Shown here: positions 24,203-35,810 of the stretch, in pieces | Layout of the letters: each line of letters opens with the position of its first letter | How positions within the stretch are numbered: position 1 is the stretch's first letter | Assembly (NCBI RefSeq): GCF_019279795.1 | Contig: NC_056731.1 | Span: 865,817,571 to 865,881,570, forward strand | Length of the DNA: 64,000 nt | Direction: 5' to 3' | Source: Protopterus annectens | Taxonomy: Eukaryota > Chordata > Ceratodontiformes > Protopteridae | The notes under the pieces: generated by a model | The model's database searches: none | What the model saw: the letters and a program-made list of their open reading frames with translations, nothing else | What the model was told of the DNA's origin: nothing | Program-made: the position numbers and the translations under genes

Positions 24203-26760
24203 ATGTCGGAGAAACCAACTGGCTTCAAAAAGTGCACTTCTTGTGGGCATAAGATCCCAAACTCAGATGCCCACAAGAAGTGCATGTATTGCCTAGGACC
24301 TGAGCATCCTGACACAGCTTGTCCCATTTGTGCTGCCATTTATCCCAGGGTGTTATCAGACAGGTGCAATAAAGTGATTTTAAAAGGGTTTCTCCTACTT
24401 CTTGTGGGGCTCAAACCCCCTCAAAAACATGCAAATCAGTTTCTTCGGACAGGAAGAGATCTCCTCAGAAGTCCCCAAAGGCTTCTTCGGAGTTGCTGGA
24501 GAAGATTAGAAAAACTTAAAATCTAACCACCTTGGATCAGAAATGTCTTGGGCCATCTGCTCTGATGCAAAGCCTTCATCAAATCCAAAAGGTTCGGCTC
24601 CTATTTCATTTTGTCCTTGCCATCTACTTCTTTTTCGGATTGTAAGTCCTTGGATCAAAGATCTCCTTCAAGCTGCAGAATCCGTACACTGAAACCTATG
24701 TCACCTTCTCTGCCAACTCAACCTTTTCCGACTCTGACCCTTATCCACAGCATCTTCCAGATTTTCTAGGAGTTTGTCAGAGGTGGCTGTGAATAGGATG
24801 GTGCAGAAATTTCTCAGGGCTCTGAGCCAGATGGGGGTCCTGCCAGCTCCATCCCCTCCTAAATTCGTGACTGTATCTGCAAAGTCTATTCTCTCTCTCC
24901 TTCTCCAATCCAACAAGTGGTTTCGGAGTCCTAGAATAGGAGCTCCCCGAAAGGTTTGATGTCTGATTCAAGGAAAGCACCTTCTTCGACTCACTGTGCT
25001 CCTGACCAGTTCTGCTCTGATACCCTTGGAGCAGGGGTCATGGATCTGTGAGATTGGCACTGGGTCTGAGGGGTTGGGTTTGGCTCCAAATTTGTTGGAT
25101 CCATCCCTTCCTCTTAGACCCTCATCCCTGGACAGCTCTGATCAGTTCTCCCCTTGAGGCTCAGATCCAAGTGTGGTCCCAACCTACCATCCTCTGAGGC
25201 TTCGGCTCCAAGGAGGGTGTGTGTGTGTGGGGGGGGGTCCCCTGGTCCTTCAACATTCAAAGTGGTCAAAAGGGCTTTCTCTCTCCTCAGGGAACTACCC
25301 TCTCGTCTCGGATCCTACCCATCTCTCATCTTTGATTCTGAACTCTGAGCCCATCAGACCTGTTCCACGGGACAGCCAGTTCTGGAAAGTCTCCAGACAG
25401 TTCCTCAAGAGGAATTTTCCCCTCTTCTGATACCTCCCCCGAACACCCCATGAAGGAGGTTGTTCAGATGAGGATGTGTAAAAGAAGGCACACAGACTCG
25501 CCCATGGAGTCTCACAGAGGACACTGATTTTGATGAGTGAGAAGGATCCCCCAGATTGCCACCCAATGACATCTTCTTTAGAGATAAAATTGAAATCCTC
25601 AAACAGAAAGATGGTGGGTCGTCCCAGTCTCCTCCTTCTGAAGAATCCATGTGTCTGGAGGCGAATGAACTGATTGACTTGGTTTCCTGCTGGGATGGAA
25701 GGAACCGCACACTGTTGAATCTGTTCCCAAATTCCAGGACAGATTTCTGGTCTGTCCTGGTGATAAACCCCACTAGAGCAAGAGAGACCTAATTGATGCT
25801 ATGGTGGTGGCAGCAGCCACCAAGAAGGAGCTAGCTTAGCAATGCTTTTCTGTCCATCCAGCGAACAAGGAGTCCAGAGCAATAGATTTGGAAAACCAAG
25901 TGTTCACCTCAGCTATGTTTGTGCTGAGCTCGTTAAACTGCTTGACACACTTCACTCTGCTACAGAGAGTTTTGACTAAGGAGTTATCAAACACTCTTTC
26001 GGAGTCCATGTCTGCTGAGGATCTCAAACGAAACTTCCTCTCATCTGACCACTCTGATGTCCATTTCTAATGCATTGATGAAGCCGATCTCCCATGTAGT
26101 GGAAGGTACCTCACGAGCAGCCAGTTCAGATCTAGCTATAAGGAGACATGAATGGATGTGGCTGTGCGATTCTGCGGAGCCCTTCAAGACGTCCTTCGTC
26201 AGTGCCCCCCTTTGAATGAACTTCCTTGTTAAGGCCATCAGTTAGACACGATTACCTGCAGCGAACAAGAGGGAAAGACTCTGTTTACCATAGGAATCAA
26301 GTTTTCTACCGCTTAACAGACCTTCTTCAAAAACCAATGATGTGGTAAGAAGATGTGGTTCCAAAAAATCTCAGGGACCTTTCCAGGATTCATGCAGGGA
26401 TAATTCCTCCAGAGGCAAAGGAAGGAGTTTTAATGGAAGTTTTTAAACTAGATGTCGAGGGAACCTGCACAACCAGGGCTTCAGAGATTCCTTTTTCTAT
26501 AGTCCCTATCAGCTCTCCTGAAGTGTTGCTCCACTGTCCAACTCTAGAGGCAGCCGAGGGTCATATGTCTTTGCACGTAGATGCCTGGGCAGATATCAAA
26601 AAAGATTTATGGGTGCTAAGAATCGTATCCAGAGGTTACTACATACCATTTTCCCTTCCTCCTCCTATCCAAAAGAGGAAACTTCCAGACATTCCACCTA
26701 GTCAGAGGAAAGATGCAGCACAAGAAATACAAAAACTGCTACAGGGGAGTCATCCAGGAG
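24203..26760 (+). pseudogene. DIRS gag remnant (copy C)
   Basis: Opens with MSEKPTGFKKCTSCGHKIP and then CMYCLGP and CPIC: a Cys/His-rich cluster with the same spacing as in copies A and B (24227-24340). Long later frames (24777-24959, 25556-25792, 26355-26771) contain a Ser/Pro-rich middle and a C-terminal helical region. Gag is the presumed structural/nucleic-acid-binding protein of the element. Stops and frame changes are frequent. Confidence 0.65.
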
Positions 26761-26769
26761 GTCCCACAT

Positions 26770-29000
26770 GACCAGATATGATTTGGAATTTACTCATGCT
26801 TCCTTTTAGTGCCAAAGAAAACGGGGAACCCAAGACCCATTTTGGATCGAAGCAAATTGACCCAGTATGTAAAGAAGGCTAAGTTCCACATGGTTACAGT
26901 TCAGTACATCCTGTGTCTATGCAAGGCCGACTGGATTTGATCTGTAGATCTCCAGGATACATACTGTGATGTCCCTCCTCTGGGCCAGTAATCAGAGAGC
27001 CTCAATCCTCACTACTAACCGATGGGGGATGTTCACTTAGATCAAAAATGGATACACACAGCAGCTCTCTGCACCAAGCACAATTTCCCTTAAGAGCACA
27101 CAGGGAGCACACAACAAACCTGGGGCTAGACTTCCTCTCCAGGCCCCAAATAAGACTCCACCTTTCTGCAGAAACCAGTGCTCTGTGTCCCTGTTCCAAG
27201 TAGCTGAAACACACACAGACAGACACACACAGACAGACACACAGACAGACACACACACACCACCTAGGAATGCATTACCTGCTACACCACCTCTACCCAG
27301 ACTGTAAGGTAAATTCACTGCCACTTGCCAGCTACTTTAAGGCTCTTACCAGAGTATCCAATTACTCTTACTAAAATTAATACTTGTACAAATGGTAGTA
27401 TTATCCAGGCAGCAAGGCTTTTAGGAGCATGAGCCCACAATGTCACAAAATAAATGCAATTACTCTCAAAGGTTAAACTATCTTCTAAAAGACCAGCCAT
27501 GATGAAAGGTATAGATATTTTTAATAATAGATAATAAAATAGGAGACATGAATGTACTGAATATCTATTTATAATAAACACAGGAGTTTCAATTCACAGG
27601 AAATATAAAAAAAACACAGATGGAAAGAGTCTGATAGATACAGAAAAACAGTATTTAACTAATCTCACTATATTTTCTAACTAACTAAAAAATAACTGTT
27701 CCCTAGTTAAGTTACTTACAAAAGTAAGGCAAGATGAAGTGGGTGAGTGGTCTAGCTTCCCAAAAACAGAGTGCTGAGTGTCTCTATCACGTCTCTCACT
27801 AATATCTAAATCTAATTTCAGTGCTGGCTATAGAATGACATCACATCTGGTCCCCTAATTCTCTGGTTCCCACACTACCCCTGACTAGAAGCTGAAGTAG
27901 GATTTACCACATGTGTCACAGTCCACACCTAGAGCTTTGCTAAGGCATCTGGAGACTGTAAAATGGTTCTAGCCCTTTCATCCTTCCTGGAGGGACTAAC
28001 CAGCCATTCTCTGGCACCGTAGGACAGCAATTAGTTCACCACCAAGGACAAATAAGAGCCTTAAATAAAGGATAATAAGAACCCAGGCCTTTCCCAGAAA
28101 ATTGCTTCTGTGGTTGCATTCAGGCTTGTGAGATAACATCTTCATGGCCTAAACCAATTCATTTAATTTCTGGCTATTTTTCTTACTGTTAAGCGGGGCT
28201 GAGCTTAACCACTTCCCCTCCATCATCTGCAGTTAGCATACATAAATTTCCTCAATTACAGCAATACAGTCTGATATTAATGTACATTTCTTTTCTGTCC
28301 AGCAGGGCCCACTGTTGATACATTTTTAACACAAGCAACTTTACAAATACATTTTTAACACCAGAATCTGTACAAATCAGTTTGATATACAAATGACATA
28401 AAATTCTTTATGAAATTTCAGCTAGCTATGCTGGAATATGTTACACATGCATTGCCCTACTCTCTCTGGCATAGCTGGTGCTACCACACATCATCACATG
28501 TACTATCACATAAAAATAGACAGGTGATCCAGGAGGCATCTATGCTTTCGGCTAGGAGCCATTCGTTACCAATTCAGAGTGCTGCCCTTTGGACTCACCA
28601 CAGTCCCCAGTGTGTTTACCAAATGCATGGCAGTTGTAGCAACTCACTTGAGACTCAAGGAATTCTAGGTGATTACATATCACAAAGATTGGCTCCTCAC
28701 CTCCCATATCCACGCATCAACTTTTACAAGACAAGGGACTACTCGCTCCAGGTTTCCAACATTTTAGGCATCTCAATAAACCATGCCAGGTCAAATCTAG
28801 TCCTGGTAGAGACCCTGGAGTTCATAGGGACTCTTGAATACTACAAATCAGGGAGTGTCCTTGCCTCTCCATCGCATCACATCACATCTTTGAGACATCA
28901 GGTTCTGCCTGTATTATCTCACCTGTCTCCTCTAGCAAGATTAGTACTACAAGCTCTGGGGTTGATTTCAGCTGCCATACTTCTAGTCCCTCTAGCATGA
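26770..29000 (+). pseudogene. DIRS reverse transcriptase remnant (copy C), split by LTR-like X2
   Basis: 5' part: FLLVPKKTGNPRPILDRSKL (about 26805-26865) and SVDLQDTY (about 26940-26963, motif A). The frame is then interrupted at 26965 by the X2 repeat and resumes after 28498 with YHIKIDR, LCFRLGAIRYQFRVLPFGLT (about 28540-28600) and VFTKCMAVV. The polymerase box at 28678-28689 reads YHKD instead of YLDD. The thumb is at about 28930-29000. Inactive. Confidence 0.8.
26965..28498. mobile_element. Probable solo LTR or LTR-like repeat, copy X2
   Basis: 1534 bases with TG...CA ends (TGTGATGT ... CATCATCACA), collinear with X1 at 5722-7399. The flanks are CATAC on the left and TGTAC on the right, a plausible 5-bp target duplication with two transitions. 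Removing the insert plus one flank copy restores the DIRS RT frame across the site. It carries an imperfect CA tract at 27216-27262 and has no coding frame. LTR identity is inferred from the ends, the target duplication size and the absence of coding capacity. Confidence 0.65.
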
Positions 29001-29159
29001 TTCTTTATGCAAATCCTTTAGAGGGCCTTGGTGGTACATTGGTGCATGCTTTATCAGCCCCTATCCATTTCCCATAAGACTCACTCCAATCTGTAAACAT
29101 CATATTCATTGATGGATTCAGTCTGGCGACCTATTTCTGGGCAGACCGTTCACCTTTCT

Positions 29160-29560
29160 CCCTCAGTTGTCACAGTGACCACAGATGCTTCCCAACCGGG
29201 GTGGGGTGGGGGGCATTTCTAGGTAATTATGGTCCAAGCACGTGGTCCCCTCTGGAGACCAAGTTGCATGTCAATGTCCTAGAGATGAGAGCAGTCCTTC
29301 TGCATTTCAAGACATACTCCCTCTAAGGACTATTGCAGCTCAAACGGATAACATGTTAGTAGTCTGATACATCAACAAGCAAGGAGGAACCCAGTCTTAT
29401 CCACTGTGCAGAGAGGCTGTGAGGGTTTGGGAATGGGCAATCACTTCAGACCACTTTCTCATTGCAGCACACAACCACAGGAGAACAAACGCACTAGCAG
29501 ACGGGCTCAGCAGATTCATTCTGATGCCTCATGAGTGGTCCCTCAGTCAATCAATAGTGA
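29160..29560 (+). pseudogene. DIRS RNase H remnant (copy C)
   Basis: VTVTTDASQPGWGG (about 29165-29205, the first catalytic Asp region), a degraded middle, then NKQGG-like (about 29375) and NALADGLSRF (29487-29516, the last catalytic Asp region). The blocks lie in different frames. The following methyltransferase-like region (29560-29800) is recognisable only by position. Confidence 0.7.
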
Positions 29561-29984
29561 ATATGATCTTCAGCCTTGCTGCACCCTATTTGCCTCACCG
29601 CAACAATATGTGCAGCACATACTTTGCTGTGATTCCCCCCTGCTGGGGAGTCACCAAGAGACGCTCTGATTTACGATTAGCCCCCGGGTCTCCTGTATGC
29701 CTGACCTCCTCTTCCTGCTGATTCCAAAGTTCTTACAGAAAGCAAGCAGGCTGAAGAGCTCAGTTATCCTCATTGCCCCCTTCTGGCCTCTGCAGGTATG
29801 ATTCCTCTTTCTGTGGTCTCACTTGAGATGTCCTCCATGGATACTGGAACCCACTCAGGATATTCTGTCTCACCTCTTGAGAATTCAGCACCTCCACTCT
29901 CCACGCCTTCAAGCTAACTGCATGGTTTCTTCACTTCCAGTAATAGACAGTCCAGGCTCTCTTCCCCAGTTCGCAATATTATCT

Positions 29985-30930
29985 TGGCCTCCCAGAAAGC
30001 TTCTACCAAGAAAGTCAATAGAAGCAAATGAAAAAGGTTTTCTGTTTGGACTTCTAACCAAAATATCCACCCCTTTTCAGCACCAGCTTTGGCAATTTTT
30101 CTTTTTCTAACAACTCGTTTTAAAGAGGGGGCTAGTTTTTCTACACTTAAACTTCAGTTGGCAGTGATTTCTCATTTCCATTCTGGAAACATCCTTTTTT
30201 CTGGCTTTTGTCCAGGTTGTGTAGGCAAGGCATTTTTCTCCTCAGACCCCCCCCCCCCACCCCAATAAAGGATCCTTCCCCTCCTTGGGACTTTACTGTG
30301 GTCCTTCAGGCTTTAACACAAAAAACATTCAAACCATCTTTCTTGGAAAATGATCTTCTTAGTGGCTATTACTTCAGCAAAAAGAATTTTTGAGCTCCAG
30401 ACTCTATCAGCAAAGCCTCCTTATATTATTTTCCATAAAGACAGGGTGTCTGTGCACTACCCCTTCCTTTCTTCCTAAGGTGGAGTCTGAAAATAACATC
30501 AACTAGTACATACAGTTACCATTCTTCTTTCTAAATTTTATGAATAAGGAAGAATACATGCTTCATCTCCTTGATGTGCACAGACAGTTACGTTTTTATC
30601 TTTACAGAACAAAACAGTTCCAGGTGGTCTGACCAGCTCCTTGTATCCTTCTCCCCAAATCGCTTGGGTCAGGCAGCATCTAAAGCTACTCTAGCCAAGT
30701 GAATTACTAATTGCATTTCTTTGGTTTATTCTCAAAAAGGACTAAATTTACCACAGCCTCCTCAAGGTCATTCTACTCTGTTCATAGCAACTTCATCTGC
30801 CTTTTGGTGAAGGAGTTCCACTGATGACACTTGTGCTTCAGCTACTTGGTCAAAGGCTTATACCTTTGTTACACATTACAAGTTGGACGCCATTTCTAGA
30901 AGCAGAGTTTCTTTTGGTTCGACAGTGCTC
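29985..30930 (+). pseudogene. DIRS tyrosine recombinase remnant (copy C)
   Basis: The N-terminal block resembles ARKASTKKVNRSKWK (about 29990). PPWDFTVVLQALTQKTF (about 30285) and a box I region (ELQTLSAKPPYIIFHKDR, about 30395-30450) follow. Near the end, CASATWSKAYTFVTHYKLD (about 30835-30890) contains the presumed catalytic tyrosine. Frameshifts occur between the blocks. Confidence 0.7.
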
Positions 30931-30979
30931 CTGCAGGTCTTTCCATGAGGGCATCCCGAGGTTTACATAGCTGGGGACT

Positions 30980-31344
30980 CTCTCCCATTGGTGAGGAAGA
31001 ATGAAAAGGACAACATCAGATTTATTAGTTATGTACTCACCATAACTTGTCATCTGTGTTGTCCATTTTCATTCTTCCTCACCTTCCTTCCCTCATCCTT
31101 GTCACTCCCGGAAGTACCTGTTAGACTGTATTGCAACTATTCAGTTCTTGGTTTGAGCCCTGTCTTTCTTCTATCCATCTTCTGTCTATGCTGGTCTCTG
31201 ATATAAAATGGGAGACTGGGTAGCAAACTCAATCTGAGGTCTGTTGAATGTGGCCAAGTCAGATCTGAGGATCGGATCCAAACCCATTGGTGTGGAAGAA
31301 TGAAAATGGACAGCAAGATGCCTAGTTATGGTGAGTACGTAACC
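30980..31344. repeat. DIRS internal complementary region and right terminal repeat (copy C)
   Basis: 30980-31070 contains GTTATGTACTCACCATAACT flanked by sequences related to both element ends. 31070-31344 is the right terminal repeat, ending AGTTATGGTGAGTACGTAAC. Its reverse complement is found at the left end of the element. Confidence 0.7.
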
Positions 31345-33230
31345 AATACTTTCAGGCCATGGCACAGAATAATGTGGTTTTGGCCAGAGAAATCATGAGG
31401 ACACTGATTCATGGTCTCCACAATTCTAATGGTCTCCCTGGCAAGGGTGCACATGAAGAAGCTGAAGTGGTACCTAAGAAACGCTTGGACCTAGCACTCT
31501 CAATTTTTGGAATAGGTAGTCCTGCGCTACTTTGGATCACCAGTCTAGCATCTGTGTGATGCAAACCGAACACATAGAACTAGTGAGTGCATTCTTCAAA
31601 TAACCCCACCTATGACTTTTAACATGTGTGGGAAGCCCACACAGGAGTCTTCAAGGTGCAAAGCATTTGGGATGCAACTTAAAGAAGGAAGCAGATAAAT
31701 GTAAAATAAATGGTGACCTTGACCCAGGCAGATAAAACTTAAAAAAAAAAAAAAAAAAAAAATTGAAAAACGAGGTTTTGCAGGTGACCACAATAAATTA
31801 CACTACTGTAAAGTGGTACATAAATAAGCATGGGAGATTCATTCTTACCCTTTGTGCGGACTAGCAGTGATTGCCTGGAAGATAGCTGTGCAGTCACAAA
31901 TATCTTTTAACAGCAATATACATCCTGTAAACAGATTAGCTACAAATACCCACATGCAGATGTTACACAGGGATGTTTTGTTTCAGATAGCTGTTATGTG
32001 GAGATGGCATGAAGCAGATCTGTTTGCTTCTCCAAACAACAAACAACTGAGGAAAATTGCTGAAGATCCCCACAGAAAGAATCGTGGACAGTGGATGACT
32101 TATATTTCAAATGGATATTCTGCTTTATGTATTTTATTCCCTCTCATCCCTCTTTGCCTTAGGGTAATCCAGAAAGTAAGGGAGTAGAGGACAGAGTTAC
32201 TCCTAATGCTATCCTTGTACCCCATGTAAGCACTGGTCCTTCCTTTTCATTGAGATCCAGGTTGAAGCCTCTGTTACCTTTGCAATTGGACCTCCTCACA
32301 TAGGACAAAGAGGACCTAATACACCTCATCGTAGGGGCTGTACAGCTCACTGCCTGGATGATTTAATTCTACTGCCCTTTATATACCAGTTCATGAGGAT
32401 GTGCTAAGTATTAAGGAGGCCAGGAATTCTGCAACAAGAAAATCTTACTGAGCCAAATGGAAAAGGGTTTCTCTCTGGTGCCACATAAGGAATCCAGACT
32501 CTTATTGTATTAAATGTCCTTGAGTCTCATGTACTTAATTGAGCTGTTCAGTTTAGACTTACTGTATGCCTCTCTGAAGGTATATCTGAAAGCTGTTTCA
32601 ACCTGCATACCTATGGACCCCCTTTTGCATTCTCGCAGCCTGTTAAGCACTTCATAAATGGGGTTCTGCATTAGAAACTGCCAAGAAATCTTATTGCTCC
32701 TCCATGGAACTTGAAACTTGTCCAAGAAAAGCTGGCCTTCTTTTAGACCTGATGCATAAGTCCCCTTAAATACCAGATGTGGAAACTGCAATTTTAATTA
32801 CTATCACCTAAGTTAGAAGGATTTCAGAACTACAGTCCCAGAGAACCTGCTGCAATCTTCCATAAAGACAGAGCCAATATTAGAAACAATTCTTCTTTTG
32901 TGCCAGCAGTAGTGACTAGTTTTACCCTCAAGCTGTCCAGTTATTGCCTGTTTTTTACACCAGTTCCCAGAATACATGAGAACAATTCCTACGCTCCTTA
33001 GATGTACACATCTAAGATATTATCTAGATATGACCAAGGACATCAAAATTTCATCAGTTATATGTCAGTTGGAAGGAGCTTTAAATACCCATAACACTAG
33101 GGTTACTGTAGCCACTGTGGCCTTTCTTGGAGGTGGATAAATGCGAAGTGTACTTTGGAGGCTGCTACCTGGCTTTTGTTCCATACATTCTCTAAACTAT
33201 ACTAACTTAAAGCTACTTCCCCACCTCAGA
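31345..33230 (+). pseudogene. DIRS copy E, right part (RT thumb, RNase H, recombinase)
   Basis: Starts with RT thumb sequence (AREIMRTL, then HMKKLKWYL at about 31445), continuing the fragment at 23321-23675. RNase H and methyltransferase-like blocks follow: YPLCGLAVIAWK (about 31845) and WHEADLFASPNNKQL (about 32008). Recombinase blocks are ATRKSY (about 32432), IFHKDRANIRNNSSFV (about 32860) and LEAATWLLFHTFSKLY (about 33150-33200) with the presumed tyrosine. About 240 bases in the RT-RNase H part are replaced by a segment ending in an A run (31741-31763). Confidence 0.7.
31560..31800. other. Foreign-looking segment with poly(A) inside DIRS copy E
   Basis: This segment replaces expected RT-RNase H sequence and ends in about 22 adenines, which suggests a retroposed fragment. 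I could not assign a family or find target duplications. Confidence 0.3.
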
Positions 33231-35810
33231 CTCGCAACAGCTAACAGTCTTGCTCTTCACCTTTTTTCTCCACACCTTACCACCTCAGACACATTTTCTA
33301 ACATATCCCTTTCTAATAGCTCCCATTAGAGATACCCACAAGTCACTCCCTCATCAAATGTTCTCAGTATAGCTCTCCCACTTCAAATTTACCCAGCCAT
33401 AACCTGTTGACTGGTATGCAACTATCCCTACCATTAACTTTCCTAGCACTTTCCCAATTAGTTCACGCTACAGCCTCTCTTCACTTTCCCCTCGCCTATA
33501 AAAAAAAACTTTCTTGCACCTCACCTATAAATCACATCCCTAAGCATTACTCCCTCATAGCCCCTGCATTATACAAAACAGAAAACTTTCTCTAATTTAA
33601 AAGCAAGTACCCCTACAAAGATCAAAATCACATGCACAAAATATTTTAAAATATAAATGGCTCCTCCTAAAACCTTCTTCCTCCCTGCTCTTAAAACTAA
33701 GCAGTGATATTCACCCCAACCCTAGTCCAGCTAATCATCCCTTTAGTGTAAGAGCATAATCAACCCACAATGTCTGTACCACACAGTCTATAAATGTAAA
33801 TGACCTCTACCTGTGTCACATAAATCAGAAATATCTGTAGCAAAATTCATGAAGTACATGCCTGGTTAGTCTAGCACTCGCTAGATTTATTGGTGGCAAC
33901 TGAAACCTGGCTAAAGCCCAACAAAAAATATGAGATCCTTCCTTCAGGCTGAAACATACTTAACAGATTAAACAAAAAAAAAAACAGTTGGGGTTGCTGT
34001 CAGTTACAGGAACACCCTACAACTGTCCCTATTCCCATTAGAACCCCACAAAAAAAATGACATCACTGACATCATATCTGAAATCAATCTTGACAAGAAC
34101 AATAACCTAATTATAGCTTGCAACTATACACTACCTGAATGCAATATCTCCACTTTGCCAATCCATTTGAGAAATTCTTTTAGTCAATATCCCACGAGAC
34201 AATGTTAATGGGGAAATAAACCTAGTCTGGCTTTTCATAAGCTCCTCAAACCCCATACAACTGCATAACCTCGCTCAGCTAATCACTACACCTCCAAGGT
34301 GCAACAAAAAATTAAAGTGATAATTTTATCTGGATTGGATCCTCTACTCATCGCATAGTAAGAAAGCATCCCATGGCACCCTCCCTAATACTCTTAAGTA
34401 ACCATCTCTCCATTGCAGTTCTGCGCCCAATACAAACTCTAAAAACACATCATATCAACTTAGTAAGACATCTGCCTAACGTCCATGTAGAATATTTCAG
34501 TAATGCCATCAAGCAATATAAGTGGACATCTCCATACTCTTCCCTTATATGAAACATTGTAGAGTTCAGTTAGGTTTTCCTAAACATTCTAAGTGAAGAA
34601 GCCCCATCTTGAGCAAAAAAAGTAAAGTCTGATATTGCAACTTAGCTATCCAGGGAAACTAAACAACTTGTAAGTCAAAGGTAATGCTTGCAGAGTCTGA
34701 GTACATAGTGTGACTATTACTGACCTAATAAAATATTAATACATTAGAAACCAAGCTAAAATAAAAATCAAATTAGACAAAAAAATACTATACCTCTCTC
34801 CAAGATGCCCACCAGCAAAATCCAAAACTACCTGGTCAACGATAAATTGATGAATCCTGGCAAACCTACTCAACTAACCCAAAGGAAAACATTGCCATAC
34901 AGTTCAGTAGGCATTTCATTAAAATAGTTACTTCCCTAATGCAGAAAACTTGATGCTTTCCTTTTCACAGATATTCCTATCAGAGCAGAGTAAAAACGGT
35001 TTCTTCTTCCAGCGAATCCCTACTTTGACAGTAAAAAAAACAAAAAAAACTCTTATCTAAAACCTGCCACTCTTGCGCCATATAATCTACCCTCACAGTA
35101 TCTGAAAATAGCTACTGAGGCTCTGGTTTATCCGTTTCACTTCTCCTAAATTGATCCTTAATAAAAACTTTGTTCTAACCATTTGGAAAAAATCCCAAAT
35201 CCTACCTCTGCATAGGGGAGGTAAATCTGCTGAATTATCTAACTACATGCCTACAGCCATTCTTTCTTCCATGTAGAAAATCATTGAAAAATGCATAAAA
35301 AACAGCTCCTGAAATATCACCCAGACAAAAACCTACTCTTTCTTTACCAATATAGTTTCCATCCCAACCACAGTACCATAACAGCCCTAGTAAGTTTTAT
35401 CAACATGGTCATTTCCAAAAGAAATGAAGACTATCTTGTTTCCTTTCTTCCTGGATGTATCCAAAGCCTTAAACACTGTTTCTCAGTATAAACTAATTTA
35501 CAAGTCATCTACTTTTGTGTCAGTGAGTTATCCCTCACTTGGTTCGGCAGCTACTTGTCTAACTGTGAACAAACTGTCAAATGGAAAACAACCTCCAAAC
35601 AGCTGTGTGCCATGGAAGTCTATCCATGGTCCTCTTTTGTTCAACATCTTTAATAATAACGTGTGTATTGCTGCCAAAGAAGTGTCTTTAGTCCTGTATG
35701 TGGACAACTCTGTCTTGATCCACTCAGCTCACTCCTTGTCCTAACTTCTGCATCTTACTCAAGAATCCTTTTCCTCTATAAAAGTCTGGCTAGAAAAATT
35801 ATTTAAACCA
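33230..35810 (+). pseudogene. Old L2-type LINE (endonuclease-RT remnant)
   Basis: Plus strand. Endonuclease remnant LLVATETWLKP (about 33890) and SNHLSIAVLRP (about 34400), then RT blocks: PLHRGGKSAELSNY (about 35210), FHPNHSTITALVSF (about 35357-35400), FLDVSKALNTVSQYKL (about 35448-35490), CVPWKSIHGPLLFN (about 35610) and a polymerase box YVDNS (about 35697) in place of YADDS. It resembles the L2-type RT at 16489-17697 (HGFRPFHSTTTALLSF). Dozens of stops show great age. It ends in the RT thumb near 35810. Confidence 0.75.

Larger units (their letters stand above)
23676..31344 (+). mobile_element. DIRS-type retrotransposon, copy C, nested in copy E
   Basis: The left terminal repeat (from about 23676; TTCATTCTTCCTCGCCAATG at about 23700) is the reverse complement of the right one (ending about 31344). 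Between them lie gag, RT, RNase H and recombinase remnants in DIRS order and an internal complementary region at about 30980-31070. The element is flanked on both sides by RT sequence of copy E. It is itself interrupted by the LTR-like repeat X2. The terminal sequences resemble copy D. It has multiple stops throughout. Confidence 0.8.

Noticed and set aside
18400..33230. Array of short spaced repeats suggesting a CRISPR or tandem gene cluster
   Set aside because: The similarity is due to several dispersed DIRS copies in the same orientation. There are no regular spacers, and the context is eukaryotic.
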